In this document: positions 56,776 to 64,000 of the stretch, one piece after another | Position numbering within the stretch: position 1 is the first letter of the stretch | Layout of the letters: each line of letters opens with the position of its first letter | NCBI GenBank assembly: GCA_026004795.1 | Contig: BPJV01000008.1 | Coordinates: forward strand, 124,001-188,000 | DNA from: Pirellulaceae bacterium | Lineage (GTDB): Bacteria > Planctomycetota > Planctomycetia > Pirellulales > Pirellulaceae | Direction: 5' to 3' | Length of the DNA stretch: 64,000 bases | The notes under the pieces: generated by a model | Told to the model about the DNA's origin: nothing | What the model saw: only the letters and a program-made list of their open reading frames with translations | Databases searched by the model: none | Translations under genes and position numbers: made by a program

Positions 56776-57865
56776 TCAAGCAGCAACTCTCCCCACGTCG
56801 GCGTGGCTTGCCATCACCTGATCCACGGCCTCGAACACTTGCTCTACCGTAATGCGTCCCATACCTACGGCCCCCTCCTCTGTGATGCAATCGGTTGGTA
56901 CGCGGGCAAGGCGACACCTTGCCATCGAGAATCCGTTCCGGAACGTTGTACGTTTTCGTCAGCGCCGGGTCGGTGGCTCCACAGAGCGTCACCAGCGGCC
57001 GATCAAGGGCTATGGCCATATGCCGCGGACCGCTGTCGGTGGACACTACGACCGCGGCGCGTTCCAGCACGGCTTTACTCAACCCGATGGGCAGTTCACC
57101 GAGCACTCCCATGCTGACTACCCGTGGGTGGTTCGCCTCTTGAGCCACTTGCATGCTGCGCCGACGATCGCCGGGGCCACAATGCAACAGCACATTCGCT
57201 TCACGCTCCGTCGCCAATCGATACGCCAGCTCTCTCACACGGTCCGTTGGCCAAACACGCTCCAGTTGCGTTGCGCTGCCGTTATTGAGCACGATCAAGG
57301 GACGCCGCGCATCGAATCGACACTCGCGCAGAAACTCGTCGACCTGATTGCGAAAATCGGTTTCTACCCCCAAGGCCATACGGCGGTCCTCGACAGGGCA
57401 CCCCAGATACTGACAAATGGAAAGAAGGTAGTCGATGTACGCTACCGGCGACGCCTGGCATGAGGGCGGGCGCAGGCGGTCGGTGAGCAACCAGCCACGA
57501 CCGTCTGTTGCGTAGCCGACGCGTGTGCGAATCCCGGCCAAGCTCGCGGCGGCTGCCGTCCACCAACTGTTGGTGAACAAGACCGCAATGTCACACTCCT
57601 GTTGTCGCAAATGACGAACTAAACTGCATCGCCCACGCAACGTCTTGTTATAAACCAAGAACTCATCGACATAGGGCCGCTCATCTCCATCCGGCGGGGC
57701 ACGCAATAAATCGCGGACAACAGGTCGTACCACGCCGAGGATATGTGCCGTGGGAAACCCGGTCCGCAGCGCGCGCAGGGCTGGTGTGGCCATGCAGGAG
57801 TCGCCAATCCAGGTGGGCAGAAATACCGCCACGCGTGGCTTATTGTTCTCAATTCTCGTCGCCAT
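56776..57865 (-). CDS. Glycosyltransferase family 9 (ADP-heptose:LPS heptosyltransferase-like); frame break near its C terminus
   Basis: The start is ATG 57,865 (MATRIENNKPRVAV). Family 9 motifs: VFLPTWIGDSCMATPALRAL, IVLNNGSATQLERVWPTDRV, LLHCGPGDRRRSM and VVSTDSGPRHMAIALDRP. After the invariant ATDPALTKTYNVPERILDGK the frame departs. The expected ending, RITVEQVFEAVDQVMASH, occurs one frame over and stops at 56,776. The break is at about 56,905-56,915. It transfers heptose or a similar sugar in outer-membrane glycolipid assembly. It is directly followed by the GT2 gene. Confidence 0.8.
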
Positions 57866-58520
57866 CAATTCGCTCACGTTCCTCCCACGTGCATTCCATG
57901 CTGCTCTTGCGTAGCAACCCATCGAGTCGCCTTGGGGCAAGAAGACCTCCACATCACCGCCCCTGCGTCGCTGGCTGCCGGCAGTGAGATCGTCAACGCC
58001 TCCTCCGACCGTCATCGTCCACCGGTCGCCCGCCTGCCACTTTCCCAAGATTCGTCCTCTCGGGAACTGCTGCGCCGAAAAATCGCCCGCCGACACCGGC
58101 CAGCTTATCGGCCAAGGGATTATCTCAAATCGCCGGTGCCAGCGAAACAGAGAAAATGTACCGGTCGACTGGGGGACCGAGCGATGGTTGCGTCGCCAGC
58201 CACATCTTCAATGGGTGGGGACGGTTTTCTATCCATGAGGTTGCCGAAGCGCGTGGCAGGAAAAAAGAACTGTTGCTGTATCACACTCTCCGGAATCCGT
58301 TACTAATTCAACAGACGGTTAGGTTGCAAAATGCCAATCGACCGTTTTCCTCACCTCCGACCTAGGGGGCCCATAAGCCCGGGAATTCGAGCGACCGGTA
58401 TTGGTGGGGGATGCGGGCATGATCGGGGGGGAAGCTAAAGTTGGAAACGGGGAGAGGGCAAGTCACCGCCCTCGCCCCGACGCCGACTTCACGTCCAACG
58501 GGTACATCAAGGGACAGACG
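57866..58520. other. Divergent gap between glycosyltransferase and PSCyt1 genes
   Basis: About 650 bases, with open frames but no family resemblance. GAGGGCAAGTCACCGCCCTC near 58,452-58,471 is an imperfect inverted repeat. The PSCyt1 gene start has an AGGGA ribosome site. Confidence 0.4.
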
Positions 58521-61277
58521 ATGACGAGACTTGGTTCGAAGCGCTGGAATTGGGCAACGGTTGCAGTCTGGTTGGCGGCTTCCTGGCTCTCCTTCAGTAA
58601 CATCGCCGAGGCACAGCAGCCGTCGGGAAGACTGACCTCCGATCAGATCGAATTCTTCGAAAAGCGTATCCGTCCGGTTTTGGTGACTCACTGCTACGAC
58701 TGCCATGCGGCTGACTCGGGGGAACCGGCGGGTGGTCTGCTGCTCGATTCGGCCGATGGACTGCGGCGCGGTGGCCGCAGCGGTCCGGCCATCGTCCCAG
58801 GACGTCCGAGCAGTAGCTTATTGCTCATAGCGATCAAGCAAAGTGATCCCCATTTGATGATGCCGCCGCCGGATTATGGAGAGAAACTGCCCGATAGTGT
58901 GGTGCGTGATGTGGAGGTGTGGATTCGCATGGGTGCCCCCGATCCTCGCGTTTCCTCCTCGGTGCGTTCCCAGCGGGACGGGTGGCACGACGGGGACGAT
59001 GCACGAAAAGATTGGTGGGCCTGGCAACCACCTCAACCGGTCGCCGTGCCGCAAGTCGATGGGTCGTGGGCGGTGACCGATATCGATCGATTCATTGTGG
59101 ACGCCCTGTCCGAAAAAGGATTGACGCCCAATCCCCAGGCCGATCGGGTTGTGTTGGTGCGACGATTAAGCTTCGATTTAACCGGTTTGCCGCCTCGCGT
59201 GGAGGACCTGCAACGGTTTGCGCTCGCCCGCCATCCAGAACCTCTGCAGGAGTACGTCGAGCAATTGTTGGCTAGCCCTCAGTATGGCGAGCATTTCGGA
59301 CGGCACTGGTTGGACGTCGCCCGCTATGCAGAATCGACTGGTAAGGATGTCAATGTTACCTATCCGCATGCGTGGCGATACCGCGACTATGTCATCGATT
59401 CGTTCAACGCGGACAAGCCATTCGATCGGTTCATCCGCGAACAGATTGCTGGCGACTTGCTCCATGCCACGTCTCGCGAGGAACGGATTGGCAATCAGAT
59501 CGCCACAGGATTTCTGGCGGTCGGCCCGAAGAGTATCAACGAGGCGAACGCGCGGCAGTTTGCCGTCGATGTGGCTGATGAGCAGATCGATGCTATTTCT
59601 CAAGCATTCCTCGGAGTTACCATTGCCTGCGCGAGATGCCATGATCATAAATTTGATCCGGTAACCCAGCGTGACTATACGGCACTAGCTGGCATTCTGT
59701 TGTCGACACGCAACCTGTTTGGTACCTCGGGAGGCGTGCGCGGGCGCAATCGCACGGAATTGATCCGTCTTCCCGACGACTATCTTGCGGAGGTCGACCA
59801 AGCGCGGGTGGTCACCCCCGATCGGTTGCAGGCCATGCAGGAAGAGCTTCAGGAATTGCGGCAACGGCAACTTGACCTGGTGGCGCGCCGTCGCCGAGGT
59901 GAGGAGGTAGGGCAACAGGCCGTCTTTATCGCTCAACGTATCGCCACGCTCACGCTGTTGTTGACACAATACGATGAACAGGGGAATCCGATTCCCATGG
60001 CGATGGGAGTCGCCGATAAAGAGCCACCGGCCACAACCGTACCGCGACGTTTGCGGGACACCCTCAGCCAGCGTTTTGGCGGATCCAGGCGCCCTCCGGC
60101 GGCGGTTGGCGATGGTGCTCCGCTTCGCGCATCACTTCCACCCGCCATAGCTCGTCGCATCGGCCGGGCAGGGACCAGTGACTTCGACGAAACCATCAGG
60201 GACGTGCCGCTGCTTATTCGTGGCGAATTGGATAAACCGGGCGAGATTGTTCCGCGAGGACTGCCCGAATTCCTATCCCAAGGCTACGTTGCTCGTATCC
60301 CGGAAGACCAAAGCGGGCGCTTGCAGTTGGCAGCCTGGATTGCCAATGAACGCAATCCCCTGACCGCGCGCGTGATTGTCAATCGTGTATGGTCGTGGAT
60401 GTTCGGTGAAGGGATCGTGGCGACGGAAGATAACTTTGGTACCAGTGGGGAAGAGCCTGCCAATCAAGCGCTGCTCGATTATTTGGCGCAACGATTTGTC
60501 GCGGATGGGTGGTCGATTAAGAAGCTGGTACGTGAGATCGCCTTGTCGAGTACCTATCAGCAATCAAGTCAATTTCGTGCCGAGGCCTTCGAGATCGATC
60601 CGCAGAACCGATTGCTGTGGCGCGCCAATGTGCGGCCCCTTCCGGCCGAGGCGCTGCGTGATGGAATCCTGCTCGTCTCCGGCCAACTTCAGTGGCACCG
60701 TCCTTCAGGCAGTCTGATCGCCCAGACCGGCGACGGTCTGATCGGCGCTCGGCGGGTGGGGATTGACGAGGAAACTCTGGCTACGTTCGACCCGCTGTAC
60801 CGCAGCGTTTATTTGCCGGTACCCCGCAATGCGCTGCCCGATATGCTGGCCTTGTTTGATTTTGCTGACAATTCGGCCGTGCGGGGAGATCGAGAGCTGA
60901 CGATCGTACCGTCCCAGGCACTCTATTGGATGAATAGCCAGCAGATTGAAGAGCGCTGCCGGCGAATCGCCGAAAACTTGTGGCGTTCCCATTCAACTGT
61001 TGACGCTTCCCCCGAGGCATCGTCTGAAACGACCGCCGCTAAGGAAGGTGGTGTCAACCCGGTCGGGTGGGCAGCAGACCGCAGTGACACGAGCATCGAT
61101 ACCATGTTTGCCGAATTGACGATGGCGATTCTTTCGCGACCGCCGCTACCGGAGGAATCCGCGGCCACGCGAGCGTTTTTGCAGGAACATCGTCGGCAAG
61201 GCAAATCCGTGTTGACAGGCTGGACCAGCGTCGTACGCGCGCTGTTCTCCAGTGCAGACTACCGGTTTCTGCAGTGA
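58521..61277 (+). CDS. PSCyt1/DUF1549/DUF1553 exported cytochrome-type protein
   Basis: 918 residues from the ATG at 58,521; an upstream extension to 58,401 lacks support. A signal peptide (ATVAVWLAASWLSFSNIAEA) precedes RIRPVLVTHCYDCHAAD, a c-type haem CxxCH of the PSCyt1 kind. DUF1549 follows (IDRFIVDALSEKGLTPNPQA, LTGLPPRVEDL, then CARCHDHKFDPV, a second haem-like motif), then DUF1553 (NERNPLTARVIVNRVWSWMF, SYLYQQSS-like). These pairs with DUF1501 are abundant in Planctomycetes; the function is not known with certainty. Confidence 0.9.
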   Translation: MTRLGSKRWNWATVAVWLAASWLSFSNIAEAQQPSGRLTSDQIEFFEKRIRPVLVTHCYDCHAADSGEPAGGLLLDSADGLRRGGRSGPAIVPGRPSSSLLLIAIKQSDPHLMMPPPDYGEKLPDSVVRDVEVWIRMGAPDPRVSSSVRSQRDGWHDGDDARKDWWAWQPPQPVAVPQVDGSWAVTDIDRFIVDALSEKGLTPNPQADRVVLVRRLSFDLTGLPPRVEDLQRFALARHPEPLQEYVEQLLASPQYGEHFGRHWLDVARYAESTGKDVNVTYPHAWRYRDYVIDSFNADKPFDRFIREQIAGDLLHATSREERIGNQIATGFLAVGPKSINEANARQFAVDVADEQIDAISQAFLGVTIACARCHDHKFDPVTQRDYTALAGILLSTRNLFGTSGGVRGRNRTELIRLPDDYLAEVDQARVVTPDRLQAMQEELQELRQRQLDLVARRRRGEEVGQQAVFIAQRIATLTLLLTQYDEQGNPIPMAMGVADKEPPATTVPRRLRDTLSQRFGGSRRPPAAVGDGAPLRASLPPAIARRIGRAGTSDFDETIRDVPLLIRGELDKPGEIVPRGLPEFLSQGYVARIPEDQSGRLQLAAWIANERNPLTARVIVNRVWSWMFGEGIVATEDNFGTSGEEPANQALLDYLAQRFVADGWSIKKLVREIALSSTYQQSSQFRAEAFEIDPQNRLLWRANVRPLPAEALRDGILLVSGQLQWHRPSGSLIAQTGDGLIGARRVGIDEETLATFDPLYRSVYLPVPRNALPDMLALFDFADNSAVRGDRELTIVPSQALYWMNSQQIEERCRRIAENLWRSHSTVDASPEASSETTAAKEGGVNPVGWAADRSDTSIDTMFAELTMAILSRPPLPEESAATRAFLQEHRRQGKSVLTGWTSVVRALFSSADYRFLQ

Positions 61278-61398
61278 TTTTGTCGCCGCCGGGTGAGCCG
61301 CTTGTTCGCGCGCCGCTGGCCATCGAAACGACCATCGAAGATAAGCCCCCATTACGTCGAAAGCAGGCGATTTACCGAGAAGGGAAGGAAGCAAAGCC

Positions 61399-62800
61399 AT
61401 GCATACAAACAATGCAGGTAACAGTTGTGGACGTATTCTGCCACTGCTTACGCGCCGCCAGATCCTGCAAGCGGTCAGTTGCGGGTTCGGGTGGTTAGCG
61501 TTCAACGATCTTGCCTACCGCGTTTGGGGTGGCCAGAGTGCTGCCGGTCCCCATTTTCCTCCGACCGCGAAGCACGTCATCTTTCTGTGCATGCGTGGTG
61601 GGCCTTCTCATGTCGATACGCTGGATTACAAACCCCAATTGTTCAAGGATGCAGGCAGGCCCGGGCGTCGACCGGGGACGAAACTGCTGGCCTCGCCCTG
61701 GAAATTCCGACCACGCGGTACCAGTGGCTTGTGGATCTCGGACCTCTTCCCCGAACTGGCGCGACATGCGGACAAGCTGTGTGTGATCAACTCGATGCAG
61801 ACGGAGGTTCCAGCACATCCCCAAGCGTTCTTGCAAATGCATACCGGTACCCCCGCGTTTCGTTCGTCCCAGTCTGGGCGCTTGGACTCTCTATGGTTTG
61901 GGTACCGAGAACGAAAACCTCCCCGGTTTTGTCACCATCACGCCGCCGAGCAACAATGGCGGAGCGCAGAACTATGGTGCCGCTTTTTTACCGGCCAGCT
62001 TTCAGGCGACTCCCATCGGTAGCCGGGACCGCGATCTGGGGACCGAGGCGGTCGCCTATCTGCGTCGCAGTCAGACCATCGATGGACAACGCCGTGAGCT
62101 GGACTTGCTGCAGGCATACAATCGCGCGCAAATGGCTGCGCGGGGCCAGGGTTCCGCGGCATTTCAGCCGGAAATCGAAGGCCTGATCGAATCGTTTGAA
62201 CTGGGGTTTCGTATGCAAGCCGAGATGCCTCAAGTGCTCAACCTGGATGCGGAATCCGCAGCAACACATCGGTTGTACGGTATCGACGATTCGACTACCG
62301 AGGCGTTTGGGCGAAAGTGCTTGTTGGCTCGGCGACTCGTCGAAGCCGGTGTCCGATTCATCGAGGTCACGCATGGGAACTGGGACCAGCACTTCAATCT
62401 GCGCACTGCTTTGGAAAACAACTGTCGAAGTGTCGATGGACCGGTGGCCGGCCTGCTCGAAGACCTTGACCAACGGGGATTGCTAGCTGAAACGCTCGTC
62501 GTCTGGTCGGGCGAATTCGGCCGTACGCCTCACGCCCAGGGCGGTGATGGTCGGGATCACAACCACACGGCCTTCTCGTGTTGGATGGCCGGCGGCGGAA
62601 TAAAGCCCGGCATGCGCTATGGCGAAAGCGATGAGTACGGATATGAAGTAGCCAGTAATCCCGTCACCATCCACGACTGGCATGCCACCATGCTTCACTT
62701 GTTGGGGCTCGACCACACCCGCTTGACTTACCGTTATGCGGGACGAGATTTCCGCTTGACCGACGTCTACGGCCGGGTGATTCATGATATCGTTGCATGA
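61399..62800 (+). CDS. DUF1501 family exported protein, broken by one base insertion
   Basis: The start is at 61,399. LLTRRQILQAVSCGFGWLAF is a Tat-like signal (RRxIL). The body has HVIFLCMRGGPSHVDTLDYK and GLWISDLFPELARHADKLCV. At about 61,858-61,860 an extra T in GCGTTT throws the frame off; the next frame carries VRPSLGAWTLYGLGTENENLPGF and later VWSGEFGRTPHAQGGDGRDH and FSCWMAGGGIKPG. The whole is about 467 residues, the usual length. It follows the PSCyt1 gene, as normal for this pair. If the insertion is real, the product is truncated and inactive. Confidence 0.88.
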
Positions 62801-62845
62801 CGAATCGAGGACGCTTGCGTCGTGGAATCGTCAGGCGTGGCACGT

Positions 62846-64000
62846 TCAGAAAATGGGCTCCTGCATCTCGGCGTCGAGGGCGCGCCACACGCCCAGCAAC
62901 TGCTGCAACTGCTGCGGATGCTCGTCCGCCAGATCGGTCTGTTCCGCAGCGTCGTTGGCCAGATGGAACAGTTCCCAATGCTCAGCGGGCACCTCCGCAG
63001 GCCCGGCATTCCGTTGCCTGCGCCGATGGAGAACGATCTTCCAGTCTCCCACACGCAACGCTGCTCGCATTCCCTGACGCCAATACAGCGGCGGACGCTG
63101 GCTCGATAACCCTTGACCTAGAAGTGCGGGCCAGATGTCGATACCGTCCGATGATCTTGGAGGCGGACCTCCAACTCGCCTGGCCAAGGTCGGAAGGATG
63201 TCAACGGCACCGACCACGTCGGTGCAGACCGTGCCGGCAGGAAGTTGTTCATGCCAATTGAAGATGCACGGGACGCGGATTCCTCCTTCGTACATCGATC
63301 CCTTGCCGCCACGGAGTGGTTGGTTGCTCGACGTCAACTCTGCAGTCGGCCCGCCATTGTCGCTGAGGAAGATGAACAGCGTATCCCGGCGCAACCCCTG
63401 ATCTTCGATGCATTGGACAATCCGCCCTACCGCCGCGTCCAAATCGACCAACATGGCGGCGAAGATGCGGCGGTGCAAATCCTCGATATGCTCCAAGCGG
63501 GCCATCGTCTCCTGCTTCCCCTGCAAAGGACTGTGCACCGCATTGAAAGAAACGCAGAGGAAGAAAGGAACGGAACGGTAACGCTCGATAAACGCGACCG
63601 ATTCCCGCGCGATGGCGTCGGTCAGGTAATCCTTCTCGTCGACCGGCTGGCTACTACGTAGAACAGGATTGTCGGCATCATAATCGGGCTCATCGTGCCC
63701 CATGTGATCGCTGTACAGCAAATCCCTGGTGATGAAATAACGCCCCCGCTTCCCATCCGGTAGTACACGACGTCGCAACATCGTGGTAACACCGGCATAG
63801 GGAGGAGGACAGTAGTAATGTCCTTCGTGCAAAAATCCGTAAAAAAGGTCGAACCCCTGCCGCTGCGGATGGAACGGTGCCGTGCCTCCCAAATGCCACT
63901 TGCCGATCAAAGCCGTTGTGTAACCGGCACCTTGCAGGTATTCGGCCATGGTCGTCTCTTCCCCGGGAAGCCCCACGCCAGGCTCTTCATTGATTGCCCC
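62846..64000 (-). CDS. Sulfatase, C-terminal part (runs off right edge)
   Basis: Reading begins at the window edge with GAINEEPGVGLPGEETTMAE and continues YTTALIGKWHLGG, FDLFYGFLHEGHYY, FLSDNGGPTAELTSSNQPLR with the metal-binding DNGG, and VPCIFNWHEQLPAGTVCTDV. The N-terminal formylglycine motif lies outside. The C terminus reaches a stop at 62,846. It follows the family of arylsulfatases abundant in planctomycetes. Convergent with the DUF1501 gene. Confidence 0.92.
   Translation of the reverse strand, partial: GAINEEPGVGLPGEETTMAEYLQGAGYTTALIGKWHLGGTAPFHPQRQGFDLFYGFLHEGHYYCPPPYAGVTTMLRRRVLPDGKRGRYFITRDLLYSDHMGHDEPDYDADNPVLRSSQPVDEKDYLTDAIARESVAFIERYRSVPFFLCVSFNAVHSPLQGKQETMARLEHIEDLHRRIFAAMLVDLDAAVGRIVQCIEDQGLRRDTLFIFLSDNGGPTAELTSSNQPLRGGKGSMYEGGIRVPCIFNWHEQLPAGTVCTDVVGAVDILPTLARRVGGPPPRSSDGIDIWPALLGQGLSSQRPPLYWRQGMRAALRVGDWKIVLHRRRQRNAGPAEVPAEHWELFHLANDAAEQTDLADEHPQQLQQLLGVWRALDAEMQEPIF

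Noticed and set aside
55853-58096. One 747-residue glycosyltransferase
   Set aside because: Two genes joined by a frame break; see the GT9 and GT2 entries.

Overview
The window looks like chromosome from a planctomycete of the Pirellulales type, or a close metagenomic relative. The diagnostic content is the planctomycete protein repertoire: sulfatases, a PSCyt1/DUF1549/DUF1553 plus DUF1501 pair, a PVC-type dehydrogenase with a c-type haem motif, PQQ-like beta-propellers, a Ser/Thr kinase fused to an Hsp70-like domain, and a secreted BON/beta-barrel group. Gene density is moderate, intergenic gaps are long, and most housekeeping genes stand alone.

Layout. 1-15.1 kb (minus strand): start of selA, an FAH-family hydrolase, an RsmC-like methyltransferase, a secreted HExxH peptidase, a 1589-aa five-module exported protein, a sulfatase, a PQQ-like propeller, an aldo/keto reductase and a lactonase-type amidohydrolase. 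The reductase, lactonase and FAH hydrolase could form part of a non-phosphorylative deoxysugar route that would suit sulfatase-released sugars; this is inference. 15.1-16.6 kb: transition zone with a decayed HTH-type fragment and a 23-bp tandem duplication. 16.6-23.8 kb (plus strand): six tightly coupled genes for a type III-B Cmr effector (cmr1, cmr6-like, Csx11-type cas10, cmr4, cmr5, cmr3-like), with no CRISPR array, cas1/cas2 or cas6. The cas10 reading frame is broken repeatedly and its HD motif reads HM. 24.0-26.3 kb: a very GC-rich zinc alcohol dehydrogenase, an aldo/keto reductase cut off after about 38 codons by a dispersed repeat, then hairpin-rich repeats.

26.4-33.5 kb: a TetR regulator and an RND efflux system (outer-membrane lipoprotein on minus; adaptor and pump on plus), with a palindromic operator candidate between the divergent units. 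33.5-34.0 kb: an IS110-family transposase tail and iterated EcoRI-like palindromes. 34.0-46.3 kb: DUF2203, a 29-residue very basic protein, RdgB, a BON protein, a large secreted protein, a DUF2141-like protein, a beta-barrel, a BON/pilus-assembly protein, a small helical protein and GlmS. 46.8-49.4 kb: kinase-Hsp70 fusion. 49.5-58 kb: two PLP enzymes around coaD, another PQQ-like propeller, a TrpG/PabA amidotransferase and two glycosyltransferases. 58.5-64 kb: PSCyt1/DUF1553 and DUF1501 pair and a second sulfatase running off the right edge.

Single-base frame breaks occur at about 14,270, 49,090, 56,910 and 61,859, and several within 19,955-20,845. Isolated ones may be sequencing errors; the cluster inside cas10 suggests decay or locally poor sequence. 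The most interesting region is the Cmr island and its repeat-rich flank.
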